NCBI RefSeq assembly: GCF_026151205.1
Contig: NC_087078.1
Span: 18,185,118 to 18,245,117 of the forward strand
Direction of reading: 5' to 3'
Length of the DNA stretch: 60,000 nt
Source: Bolinopsis microptera
Lineage: Eukaryota > Ctenophora > Tentaculata > Lobata > Bolinopsidae
Position numbers and translations under genes: made by a program. Positions 34,547 through 46,310 of this stretch are shown here, piece by piece. How positions within the stretch are numbered: the stretch's first letter is position 1; every line of letters begins with the position of its first letter. Below the pieces are notes generated by a model. The model worked only from the letters and a program-made list of their open reading frames with translations, was not told the origin of the DNA and did not search any database.

Positions 34547-34744
34547 GTTACGTAAGTGTTACGTAAGTGTTACGTAAGTGTTACGTAAGTGTTACGTAAG
34601 TGTTACGTAAGTGTTACGTAAGTGTTACGTAAGTGTTACGTAAGTGTTACGTAAGTGTTACGTAAGTGTTACGTAAGTGTTACGTAAGTGTTACGTAAGT
34701 GTTACGTAAGTGTTACGTAAGTGTTACGTAAGTGTTACGTAAGT
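34547..34744. repeat. 11-bp tandem repeat, 18 perfect copies
   Basis: The unit is GTTACGTAAGT, containing the palindrome TTACGTAA. It lies about 195 bp upstream (in transcript sense) of the first exon of tetraspanin tail A, in the 2.4-kb intron separating head and tail. Confidence 0.95.
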
Positions 34745-36736
34745 GTTCCAGTGTTACGTTTCTGTGAAGTTAAGTCATCTGTCTGTACATGTTATGATGC
34801 TAAATCCCTCTTAAAAAGCTTAGTAAGAAGTTAGAGTTTGGAAACCAGCCTCTTTTTTGGTTAAAAGTCAGCGAGTGGGAAAAAAAGATAAATTCAAGAA
34901 GTAGAGGTTATTAAATATCAAGCTGATTTTTTAGATTTTTACACCCTCGGGATGTTATTAGTAAAGATTTATTGATATTGCGGCGGGAAAACATTGTTAG
35001 TAAACACATGTTATTTTCCGCATTTTTCCGCACAAACTATTTTTAATCCCGCACTTAACACGTACCACTAACTCACTAATTGCGTTCTTCTTACAATTTT
35101 ACATTTTTATATGTCCACAAAAATGTACTAAATTCCTTCACACTGGTAACATTGTCTCAATATACCAGTTTAGTAATATTGAGTGAGACACAGTAATTCT
35201 CACTCTAAATTGTGACAATGTAATAATTCATCAATTAGTTTAATCAATATTATCTCGCTCTATTCAGGCTTATCACACACTATTCAGGCTATTTCCACAC
35301 AAAAAACTCCGACAGTACACACTAATTGTTACACAGTTCTTAGAGAGATTACACACGAAATACCAACATTACACACATTTATTACATTAAAATACCTTAC
35401 ACTCTACACTACACTATCTCTAAACAGAGAGAGAGAGAGAGAGTTCACAAGGTGGCACATGTAATTAAGTAATTAAACGATCAATTAAGTGATTACTGAA
35501 GTGATTAGCGCTACACAACAACTACAACCAACTGATAAGCATTACGTAATGTTGAGGTAATTACACTGACTCTGGAGATGTGAGGATTTTGTTTTCAGGT
35601 AGCAGCAGGTATGTGTGTTATGTGTAACACATCTGTAGTCTTACTTTAATATCATATAATAACATTGTTATTATATAAGCTAAATAAACAGGCCAGCCAG
35701 CTGGAGATTAAACTAGTCACATTCCCCCGGATTCCTGTAATCTTGATAACAATGATTTTGACGTTGATCCGAGTTATAATGAGTCACGATAGGGATTGAA
35801 GATAATTGAATTTCGGGTGGCACAAGGCCACAGGTACTACCATATAAGGTATAAATGACATCATGTTACATCTAATGTCACTGAACTGATATCATACCCA
35901 CTACAAGTTTGAGATGATCTAAATGATGGTACCATGGTTACAGTCAGAACATTGCCAGGTTGAGTTTTTACTTTTGAATTCCAAGCTGTAACTGAGATTA
36001 AGGTAATAAAGTTTTCCCGATCTACTTTAATCTCTAGAGCTCCTTATCTTGTTCATTGCCTTTATACAATATAAAAGCAAGACCAAAGCTGTGCAGCAAA
36101 CCGTCACACATTAATGTTACTGTAGTTTTTGGTGAGATGACGTGTGTTGTTTGTTTTAGCCACAGCCGCTAAACTAACAGTTAAAACACACAGTGTTTCC
36201 CGACAGAAAGACTGTTTACAAGGTTTACTTAACAACATCTTATTAGCCACAAGTAACAGACATTTTAAATGTAACCCCTCTAATTTAACCAGTCCCTGGG
36301 GACGATCTCACATACCAGACATACCAACTACAACATAGTACATTAAACTACTACAACATAGTACATTAAACTACTTAACATTGTACATTAAACTACTTAA
36401 CACTATACATTAAACTACTCAACATTGTACATTATCTGAGAGAGAGAGAATTTAAGTACACTCTACTGTCCTAACACGTTACATTGTACACTCAGAACAT
36501 CTTACACGGAACACAATACCACATACCAGAATATATGCTACAAATTGTGCTTCTTATTTTATAATAAAACACTGTACCACAACAACATGACAGTATCACC
36601 AGCTATACGTTGTAGAAAATAGTCTCTACAATTACACGCTAATTGGTTTTAATGAGGGTAATTGATACTTACTAATTAGGGATGGTAAATGAGGTAGAAA
36701 AAGATAACAGCAGTGGAAAACACGGACAAAACGTAC
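34745..36736. other. Tetraspanin intron, no exon recognised
   Basis: AT-rich DNA with an (AG)n run near 35423-35442 and a degenerate repeat of TACATTAAACTACT near 36340-36432. Nothing coding was identified on either strand. Confidence 0.5.
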
Positions 36737-37391
36737 CTCATCACTAAAGATAAAGGCCAGGATTCCAGCAACACATTGGAGAATGATGATCAGTCCGAGG
36801 ATCACGGAGTACTGAAGTTTGGATTAACATTAGAATTTATTTAATTGCTGTTTAATTGCTAGTTATTTAATTGATGTAATTTCTTGAAAAACTGAGCTAT
36901 CAATTGTCGAAATCAAAAATATTGCTGAAACTATATTATATGAGGATCAATATAATATAAAATGTGTTAAATAAGAACTCACTGCAAGGAGCATGTTTCC
37001 ACTCTGCTTCATAGCACCGAAACATCCCAGGAATCCCACAACAGCAATGATCAGTCCCACCACAATCAGCATCACTGACACCGGAACAGTCTTGTTGTCC
37101 ACGATCTCATTCCAGTTCTTACCTTCCACCAGGACAACAATACCCACCACGAACAGAACCAGACCTAACACCTGAGAGAGATATGATGTTACTTACTCCA
37201 CATGTAGTGTCATTACACGTGAGGTTATAATTTATATAAAATGAGGTTATCGGTATGCTATCGACCATAAGTTATGACATATTGTTGCCCATAATTGGAT
37301 TCGTATTACATATCAGTAAGCATGCACTCACCCATACGATGCCGTTAAAGACAAACATCAGAGTCTTCATAAGACCCGTACCGACACCCAT
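36737..37391 (-). CDS. Tetraspanin head: TM1, small loop, TM2, TM3 (three exons, 108 aa)
   Basis: Exons (minus): 37391-37332, 37171-36983, 36811-36737, all phase 0. The start is MGVGTGLMKTLMFVFNGIVW, the usual tetraspanin N-terminus. TM1 is VLGLVLFVVGIVVLV, the small loop KNWNEIVDNKTVPV has one sequon, and TM2 IVVGLIIAVVGFLGCFGAMK has the conserved GCFGA-type inner loop. TM3 is YSVILGLIIILQCVAGILAF, ending FSDE at GTACGT. This is the only head found for three downstream tails (A 33247, B 29517, C 26602), each of which begins in phase 0. Predicted products are 245, 258 and 249 residues. Confidence 0.9.
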
Positions 37392-39317
37392 CTCTGTTTC
37401 TTAGCTAAATTAAGATATTGGGTGTTATCTGATCATCAAGAAAAATACAATAATATGTTTTAAGGTAAAAATTTCCTAAATTAAGATCAGTGAAATTTAT
37501 ACCCTTTTCCAATGTTGTGTGTATACATTTCATTCGAATGTCAATGAGTTGGATACTAACTTTTGAAACTGACTGGTGCTTGATAAAAAAAAGGTACTAC
37601 ATTACGCTACAGACATAAATCACACTACTTTGTCAACTCTGAATGACAAACTATGAATGCAAATATTGTGGCGAAATGGATAGAGAATATAATGCAATGG
37701 GCATCACTATTTATGAAAGAGAATACATATATAATAAATATATATATATATTGTACACCTTCGTATCCCGTGGTGGTAGTGTAAACACTAAGACAAAACT
37801 CAATTTCAGACAAAACGAACAATTTACTAACCCTATTGTCCAGCAATCATCTTTGATAAAGCTGGGTTAGATTTAAAGTTGGCAGCGTTTTGAACTTTGA
37901 CACAATACTATGAGATCATTCTCCTGGTATTATCTCTATTTTCAATGTGCCTAATCTACTTTAATATGCCAATGAAATTGCTGCAACACTAGTTTTGATA
38001 TAAGCACAAGAGGAAAATTTTAAATGAGAACGTAAGTAAAAATGACTATTAAGATCAAGGATGGAACAAGTCATGACAGTTCAGTGAGTTTGTAATTAAC
38101 AGTAGAAGGAAAAGGTTGATCAAACAAACGTATCAAGGCGTGAACACCACAGAAACCACTTCACTGTTTGTTTAGCAGGTCTAGTAAAAACATTGCACTA
38201 AGCACTGACTAGAATTTAAAACAAGCTTGCTTGATGCTAAGAAACTTACAACCAATGAGGTAGAAGTTACTTGTAACGTGGTACACTTAGATAAACAACC
38301 GTCCCATTTTTATGGTTGATAAAAAATCATACTCAACTGTCCAACAATTTCAGGGTGAGGCGAGGAGGATTAAGTACAGACCATTTTACGGTTATTTTAT
38401 ACCCCCTCCCCTGAGTCCCCTATGATAAATGTGCCTGTCGTTAGCCTTGCCAAAGGCCAATATAAGATATTCCTAATGAGAATTAGAAAGAATTAAAATT
38501 CAAGCATTATATTGCTATTTATGTTAAATGTATTGAAGTTGGAACTTATATTTTCGAGAATTCAGTTAAACAAAAATGTCAGTTAAACAAAAATTTCAAT
38601 TTTATGCCATTTTGTACAGAGTAAAAAATAATAATCAATAAATCAATTTGATATTTAAAGGAATCCTAATTCAATGTGTAGTATGGTATGGTATTGTAAT
38701 TAAATTTACAATTTGATTTGAAAATAATATGAAGTTACAAAAATAACAAATCCATACAAACTAAAATTACTTAAATGCACTACAATATATTAACATAAGG
38801 AAGCATTACATTCATTTATGTATATACACAAGAAAAGAAAACAACAATTGTCTACATACAGATGTATACACTGAATACAGCTGTACATTTGTATTATCAA
38901 TAGCTTGTAAACTTAGGTCTGTACTAGAATTAGAATTAGAACTATAATCAAATTTACACAGCAATACAATAAGAATAAAAAATAATTTAAGAAGCTTCAA
39001 TCTGCTGTGCAGGACATTCAAGTCAATCGAAAACTACAAAATCAATAATATGAAAAGCTAAATGAAAATCTCCCAGATATTGCTGCTCTTCTAAAAATTA
39101 TGACATAGAACAAGCAATGTCAAATTATTGAAAAAAATTCTGCTCTGATTTAAATTTCCCAAACATTGTTAACCAACAATAAATGAATTTCACACCAATG
39201 TAACTTACATTGAATGTAAGGTTAACTGGACTAAATATTTACACTCAAGTTATGTCTGCTATTTGTGTACACACATGATGTGTACATCAAGTACGCCCTG
39301 CATTGTACTCCAATCTT
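37392..39317. other. AT-rich intergenic DNA, no gene recognised
   Basis: It contains a (TA)n stretch near 37725-37752 and short AT-driven open frames lacking splice sites or motifs. Confidence 0.4.
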
Positions 39318-39575
39318 TTACTCGTTATCGAAATGTGTTGTTTGTACCCAATTTCGGCAAACTAAATCTTTCGGGAGTTCCTCTGTTTCATCCCAGTTAG
39401 TGCTACTCACTCTTTCTATATAGCCCACTGAATATGTGGATTTTCCAACAAATTTAAACTGACCAGTATCTGGCAAAGAATCAACAAGTCCCAGACATTT
39501 GTAATTTTTGCCATCGATGGTCACAAATGCTCTGTGATAATCGTCCTTTGTGGCAATATTTGACATCCCTACGCA
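39318..39575 (-). CDS. 82-residue protein of unknown family (possible last exon)
   Basis: A good acceptor (TTGTTGTTATTCTAG) sets the exon edge at 39575. The first ATG is at 39566 and TAA is at 39318. The peptide is hydrophilic with a likely compact fold: YHRAFVTIDGKNYKCLGLVD, DTGQFKFVGKSTYSVGYIER, then an acidic WDETEELPKD segment and CRNWVQTTHFDNE. No membrane helix or signal peptide. The frame could extend upstream through the acceptor, so this may be the last exon of a longer gene. The family is not recognised. Confidence 0.45.
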   Translation of the reverse strand, partial: CVGMSNIATKDDYHRAFVTIDGKNYKCLGLVDSLPDTGQFKFVGKSTYSVGYIERVSSTNWDETEELPKDLVCRNWVQTTHFDNE

Positions 39576-39749
39576 CTAGAATAACAACAAGATTAGGATT
39601 TAATTTCAATCATGAATTTTTTTAAAATTTCAATCATGAATTGAAATGTTCAATCAGAAATGATAAATTTAATAAAAACACACGTTAAATCGTGAAATAG
39701 AATTGAATTAGTTTATTAGAGGAACCCCTGGCCCTCCACCAAAATCAGT

Positions 39750-39860
39750 CATAATATGAAGGAAAAATTGCCAATTGTGAACGAACAATATACAGCCTAT
39801 TTTAAGAGCCCGGAGTTCCACTCAAATACTGGCATAATGCTGTAGGACCTCAAAATAAAA
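39750..39860 (+). pseudogene. Fragment of the restriction-like-endonuclease LINE, plus orientation
   Basis: A short stretch (VNEQYTAYFKSPEFHSNTG) matches the inverted sequence at 41990-42080. It ends in a TAG where the other copy also breaks. It is an isolated inverted relic. The AATATACACATAATATA motif of the element's 3' end occurs nearby at 39969-39985. Confidence 0.55.
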
Positions 39861-41008
39861 TTGAAGCCTACGAAGCGAATTCGATTCGTTGGCGAGAGAA
39901 ACGGCCTGTGATGTGATAATGCCGTAGGACTGACCTATCATTATTAAAAGAGAATATTCAAACAATATACACATAATATAGCAATGGCCAATTGGCTGAC
40001 TATAAAGTCATGGCCTGAACAAACAATTTTTTAAATAGTCAAGTGATGCTAAAGCAGAGCACAAATGTGTAATAAGTTAATAGATTAAAAAACTGATTCA
40101 TGTGATGCATTACGCAGAGCACAGATAAAAATACTGATTCAATGATTAAAATTATAGCTGTGAGTGTCAATAAATTACTGTGTCATTAAAAAAAAAGGAA
40201 CGATGTACACGTGATCTGAGATACCAATATCTCAATATCAAAAGGATAGTGTCTAGAAACATTCATAGTCCATGGTGGCAGGTATCAAGTTAAACGAAGT
40301 TACACTGATTGGCAATGTATACGATTGCCGTCTCCCTCTCTCACCCCTGACCGCTATCAGGGTGCTCCCCTGACCTATCATTATTGAAGTTTTAAATGAC
40401 ATATCAATTGCCAATTGCGAAGTAGCATATTAGTTCAACACAATTAAATCTGAGTCTACAATTTGTAATAGCATATACCCGTCAACCAGCTATACTAGTC
40501 GGTACATGAAGCAAAACTTCATGCAAACTATCGAATACACAAACAAAGAAAATTAAGAAAGCTAAACTTTTGAAGCGCTCGATTCAATCTTAGTTCAAAA
40601 ATGTTAATTATATTTGCCCACCGAATAATTTGCATAACTTGTCAATTTCATTTCGTAATGAATATAATTAATACTTGATATATTAATATAATATTTGATA
40701 GGATACAAGGATACAAGGATACAAGAATACAAAAGTGATAATTATTTTATTGAATTCACAATAGTTATAATTCTGAAATAATTTAAGGTTACACAGTTCT
40801 CAAAAAATTGTCTTTTCTCTAGTTATTTACAAATGTGTAGGGATAAAATAGAAATGTTTTAAAATAGTATTTTTCCATTATGATATATCAGCAAGTCAAA
40901 CAATATACACATAATATAACAATTACCCTATATAAAAATTCAATATAAATTCAATAGAAAACTAAATAAAATTTATAAACACCCTTTAAGTAGTATAAGT
41001 AAGCCAGT

Positions 41009-42184
41009 TTAAAGAACTGGCTCCAAATTTATATCTAATTCTGCTATTTTTACTGCACTACTACTTTTTAACCCTCTCTCTCCTCTAAGAGCTATGACTG
41101 TTGTTCTCAAAAGGTCAAATCTTACTCTCTTCCTAATAAATGTCATTGCCTCACTATATCGTTGGCCTGATTTCCTAGAAAGTTTATCCGCTAATTTCTT
41201 GAAGAACTTATTAGCTTCCCTTCCCATACCCCCAGTGGTTGATAGGACTATCGGTGTAAACGTCCCATGTTCCACTTCTACAATCCTTTTATTGTATAAA
41301 TTCTTTTTCTGTCTCTCGTGGCTATTGTACATAGTGGTTGGAGATCCAAGAGCCTTATTGGAAGGAGCTTGAGCATGAAATACTCTTACATCTAAAAATG
41401 CCCTTTCCAATGGGTTCCATACACTCCTAGCACTAACATCTAATCTAGCTCCATCTGCTTTGTTGGCCCCTGCAGGAAGTTCTCTCCCGTTGACAGGAAT
41501 GAGGAGAGGTTCAGTGGTAACATCTTTACAGCCAGCAGTTTCTAATAGCTCTGCTATCACATCCCTCAATGAGTTGTGGCGAAGAGATACATATCCACCC
41601 CTTTTGCATATTAATGAGTGGTTTATTGAGTTGTCACTTCCACATACACATTTTCTTGCAGCATCTTTTATCCCAAAGTTGTACCTTAGGGCTAGGGCAT
41701 CATTGAATTCTTGCTTGTTGAGACAGAATCCGAATGATTTGAGCGGGAGTGACGAAAGCCAGGAACTTGCCCCTTTCTCTGATGTAAGATCTAATTGCAA
41801 TTTTTGGGTTTCATTCAGGTCATTTGTAACCTCTTCTTTTCTCTCCTTGAAAAACTCTTCCCTTGATTTTCGGATTTCAGTCTTGATCTCTACTAGTTTT
41901 TCCTGATCATCAAAAAAATCTTGGTGCTGGTTGTATATTGCTTCCATTATGATATATGAATAGATCGGATTTGTAGATTTCGATCTTATTTTGAGGTCCT
42001 ATAGCATTATGCATTGGCCAGTATTTGAGTGGAAATCTGGCCTCTTACAGTAGGCTGTAAATTGTTCGTTCACAGAGAGAATTGAATTGATTGCGCTTGC
42101 TGTGGCAGTATATTTTGTAAGGTCTAGTGTTTTATCGGATAGCAAACCGGCTTGGTCAGTAATATTTTTGGGATGATATATCAA
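41009..42184 (-). pseudogene. 5'-truncated LINE copy 1: zinc knuckle plus restriction-like endonuclease C-terminus
   Basis: The main frame is 41947-41009 (312 aa), preceded in another frame by 42184-41999. Visible landmarks: GASSWLSSLPLKSFGFCLNK (about 59-78), a CxC...H...C knuckle at C100, C102, H110, C114, then RHN (123-125), E146, RLD (168-170) and DVRV (186-189). Further C-terminal blocks are FTPIVLSTTGGMG and RFDLLRTTVIALRGERG. This order (Cys/His knuckle, RHN, acidic residues, D..DVxV) is that of the restriction-like endonuclease following reverse transcriptase in R2/R4/NeSL/HERO-type LINEs. The reverse transcriptase itself is missing and the N-terminal part is frameshifted. The shared 3' end (CAAACAATATACACATAATA) is at 40900. 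Confidence 0.7.
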
Positions 42185-42187
42185 ATT

Positions 42188-42620
42188 TGTATCACACCGT
42201 GACCCCCCATTCTCGTTTCACTATAGTAAATTTTCTACGAAACAGGGGAGCCGCGGAAGAGTGCGTGGCGGGTCATACAACGTATGGTACTATCAAATCT
42301 TAATTGACGATGTCAATTCATGGCAGCTCGGCGCGGCACAGTAGCGCATCTCGACTATGTCGCTGTGAGAAGCCTTATTGAGTGCGCGGCGCGGCACAGT
42401 AACGCATCGCGCTATACTACAATATCAAATCTTGATACACGATGTCAATCCTTCGCATCTCGCCGATCTGCATACGTGTGGTTGTGAGAAAATGCGCGGC
42501 GCGGCTTGTATCACGTGGTGACCCCACGGTCGCTTCACTATAGTATCGTCTTCGACGATACAGGGGAAGCCGCGCACTTCGTGCGCGGCGGGTCATACAA
42601 CGTATGACAAGCCGCGCATA
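42188..42620. repeat. GC-rich palindromic repeat, two direct copies
   Basis: 42188-42290 and 42507-42612 share GTATCAC..GTGACCCC, TTCACTATAGTA, ACAGGGGA.GCCGCG and GCGGGTCATACAACGTATG. The second carries the palindrome CGCGCACTTCGTGCGCG. An inverted copy is at 22425-22515. Confidence 0.7.
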
Positions 42621-44256
42621 TTTAATCCATTATTATGACATCCACACTTTTTGGTTTTGATTCGCGTTGAAAATCGAGCGCTATCTCAATCTTAAACCGC
42701 ACAAACAATTTTAATAAGTTCTTAGTAATTAGTATGTAGCAGACTGCGCTTTGATCTACTCAGAACCTGTATAATGTCTATCAGGGGATACAGTACAAAG
42801 GTACCAGAACTTTTCCACCCACGGCAATAAGTGATTTGGACCTTAACCTGATCAACACTCCTAAACCCTAAAAGGTCATGGAGTGCTTGTTGGATGGGGG
42901 TCTAAACAGTAGTAAATTATTCAAACAATATACACATAATATAACAATAACCCTATATACAATTTCTATATAGAAATTCAATAAAAAATCTTAGAAAATT
43001 TCATAAAAACCCTTTGTTGTAGTAGTAAAAGTAGCCAATTCAATTTGTTGGCTCTAAATTAATATCTAAATCTGATATCTTAACAATACTACCACTTTTT
43101 ATCCCTCTTTCTCCTCTAAGAGCAATAATTGTCGTTCTTAATAAGTCAAATCTTATTCTTTTCCTGATAAAAGTCATCGCTTCACTGTATCTTTGGCCTG
43201 ATTTTCTAGACATTCTATCAGCTAACTTTTTGAACATTTTTAGAACATTTGAATATAATTTGAAACATTACAGAAATGTTGTACAAATCGCTCAAACACA
43301 CACACTAGGTCTTAATTCGGTTAAGTTCCAATCGAAAATTAAATGATTCTCAAAATGTAGGTGTCTAATGAAAATGTGATACTGTGTGACAAAGTTAAGA
43401 ATGTCTTAGTGAAAGAGAGTTAACTGTCGATAAATTCATGTGAGGTACTATCGAAGTTCAAAATGTTGTGATGGGTGACATGATAATGACTGATAAGAAA
43501 AAGTTTTCATGTCAACTGTGCCATAATCCAGAACAGTGTGATGACTGTCAAAGTGTCGACCACTAGGTACTTGGACGAACAAGTGTACCCGAGGTGTTCT
43601 GAGATGGCATGCTCGGGAACACGAACGCGCGCTAGTCGCTAGGGCAAAAAAAGAAATGCACAGTAAGCAAGTTAAAAAAAAGGAAAATTAAAATGCCGCT
43701 TGGGCCAAATGCAGTGAGCCAGTAAGGTGCGGTCGTAGGAGCAAGTGGCTCTGAAGACTAAAACTGATGAGACTGATGAGTCTGATGCTGAAAATGAAGA
43801 CTGAAAGGGGGGAAGCAAAGGAGAAGGAAAGGATGCAGGGGGACAAGAAAAAAGAAACAAGAGTGGAGACAAACCACCTGCTGAGGTCTGGCTAAAATCA
43901 GAATGCAGTGAGCGGCCCGTGTAACAAAATCGTCCGTGGCAGTCTACCCCGTACGCAGACTACGGTCCAAGATTTCAGGCGCCAGAATACACCTTTTGGT
44001 GCAGAGCTGGTCACGACCAGGGTCCTCTCGGATACCCCGTCTCGGAGGTCGGGCCAATGGAGCGATCCATTGCTGTACTAACAACCATTGTAACCCTATC
44101 ACTCTGAAGGCCCCACAGTTCCTACATGGACGCACGGCCGGAAGCCCATGTAGGGACGGAAAGTCCCAAGAGTCGCTCATAGCATCCGTCACAGATCCAA
44201 AGCAGAAGGAGAAGGAAAGAAAGAACGAGAAAAGCAGAAGAGAGCTGGCTGAAGGA

Positions 44257-46145
44257 CTACTTTCCATCTTCATCACGAAGGCTGTCTTTGTGCTTGAGGT
44301 TCAGACTGTACATTTCTCTGATGGTTGAGCATGAAAGTCTAATCAAGTTCACATCCTGCTCGTTAAGGTTACCGTAAAGATCTTCGGTACGAGAGAGAGT
44401 GTTGACAATGTTGTTCAGTCCGTTGTCATTGCTGTTTCCCAAGCTTTCACTAGCTCTGGTAAACTTGTCTCTGATAGCCTTCCCTTGTGGGCAGGAAGTG
44501 AGAAAGTGTGTTTCATCCTCTATGATCCCGGTTGATCCTTTCAGTTCACAAAAGGTGCAAGTTCTGCTCTCTAGAGGTGTTTTGTCGTATCTCCCAATTT
44601 CTATGCTGAGTCTGTGAGAACTGCACCTTATTTGAGCTGTTGATCTTCTGTCATTGAGAGTTCTTGCATAATCGAGGTAAGGCTCCCATGCAAAGACTGT
44701 TTTGACGTCCTTGTAGAAAGTGAGTTTCCTGCTCTCGTTAATCTTTGATCTCCAGGAGTCTGTAAAAAGCTTTTGAAAGTTATTTACCAGCTCGTCTGGA
44801 CTGCAAGCGTCTGCAAACGCAGTTGCGTTGAGTAGAAGCGAAGAGTTCCTTGCATATGTTCTAGGATCAATGTTGTTGAAGCACTTGATGATGTTTTCTA
44901 TTCCAGAGTACCACGAAAGATGCAAGTTTATTTGCTCAGTCATGGCAGCCTTCACCAGTTGAGACGATGGAAGACACATTATCCTTTTGAAGTATTTGAC
45001 ACTTAGTTTTAATACTTCGATCAGTAGTGGGTACGAACCTGTCTCACCCCATGCAGTTGCATTGGTAGCCCGTCTGTTTATCCCAAGGAGGAACTTCAGG
45101 TGACGGAGGTGAACCTGCTCGATTTGTTGCTTTGCCATGTGGGTCATTGAGTTGTTCAAGTTTTGATCCCTCATGAGGCACGAAAGAACTTTTGTTACCT
45201 CTGGAAGAGTGGGTGCCCAGACTTGGCAGCCGTACAGTAAGATGGGCTTAACCAGTGAGTTGAAAAGCTTGTGGAAGCATGAGGCGTCAACAAATCTGCG
45301 ATCGATTGTGCTTCTGAGGCTGAAATATGCTCCGAGCCCTTTGCGGTAAAGAGAATCAGTGGCTTGTCGGAATTTACCATTGCTACTGATAAGAATGCCA
45401 AGATAGCAGTAGTGGGAGACCATCTCGATGTCGTTGCCATGTGCTTTGGGACGCCAACTAGGGGTATCCGAAGCTTTACTGTTGAAAACCATAAACTTGG
45501 TTTTGGATATATTGATTTCCAGTCCCCAGTTATCGCAGTACGTCGTGATGATCGTGATTAGCTTTTGCAGCGATTCTTGGTCAAGGGCAAGAATAACTAA
45601 ATCATCAGCCCAGGCTAGATGAGTTACTGAAAGTCCTGCAAGCATGGGGCAGTTGGCTAGGGCTTCGTTGAGGAGATCAGAGAGCTCTTTGAAGTACACC
45701 TTGAACAATTCTGGACTAAGAGGGTGACCTTGCTCTGTCCCTTTCAGGATACTGAAGGCTTCACTGATTTTGCCATTGATCTTTATATGTCCTTCCGACT
45801 TGCTGTACATGTCTTTGATGATGTTGTAGAACCCACCATTAACACCATAACATGATAGTTTGAATAGGAGGGCCTGTCGACATACAAGGTCAAAGGCTTT
45901 ACGAAGGTCAATGAATATAGCAAAGACCTTCTGCTTTACTCTCTTGTACTTCTCAATGATCGATATCAGAGTGAAAATGTGATCATTACATTGGCTCCCT
46001 TTGGTGAATCCAGCTTGATTGGGCGGATCTGAATGTGTCGTTTGCCGGTGTGTGACAAGTCTCGATAGCAGCATTGTTGACAATAGCTTGCCAATGCAGC
46101 TGCAGACTGCAATAGCTCTGTAGTTATCGGGATTTCTAATGCAGC
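44257..46145 (-). CDS. LINE ORF2 remainder: reverse transcriptase and Cys/His C-terminus
   Basis: The open frame runs from about 46145 (CIRNPDNYRAIAVCS, reverse-transcriptase block 1) to TAA-equivalent stop at 44257; the first internal ATG is 46083. Counting from that ATG: AGFTKGSQCNDH (24-35), FIDLRKAFD with catalytic D59, GTEQGHPLSP (115-124), AWADD with catalytic D160-D161 (W in place of the usual Y or F), INISKTK (190-196) and YLGILISS (227-234). The C-terminal region has a CTFC...H...C knuckle (509-531). The catalytic residues are present, but most of the endonuclease and the linker are deleted and the remaining endonuclease stub is in another frame, so it should not be autonomous. Confidence 0.85.
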
Positions 46146-46238
46146 AAAATTGAGAAAGTCTGGATCTTCTGTCTTGTTACCAAGCAGGCCATGGATGTTT
46201 GCTACGTTCCAGGAGATAATAGAGTTAGCAAAGTCCAT
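46145..46238 (-). pseudogene. APE-type endonuclease stub of LINE ORF2
   Basis: ATG at 46238 starts MDFANSIISWNVANIHGLLG, the first motif of an APE-like endonuclease (SWNVxxI). After about 31 codons (DPDFLNF) the sequence jumps to reverse-transcriptase block 1 in a different frame. Several hundred codons are therefore deleted, including the catalytic E, D and H blocks. Confidence 0.65.
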
Positions 46239-46310
46239 GATGAGGAAAGGTCAGAGAGGGACCTGGAGAGAAACGAAAAGAAGGTGAAAAGATGAAGAAA
46301 TGAAAAAGGA

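Noticed and set aside
41009-42184. Host nuclease gene
   Set aside because: Two more fragments of the same sequence nearby, frameshifts and a shared 3' end show it is a retrotransposon remnant.
43936-44328. Plus-strand 130-codon frame and its minus-strand overlap
   Set aside because: It lies in the LINE 3' untranslated region and has no motif; GC-richer composition alone keeps it open.
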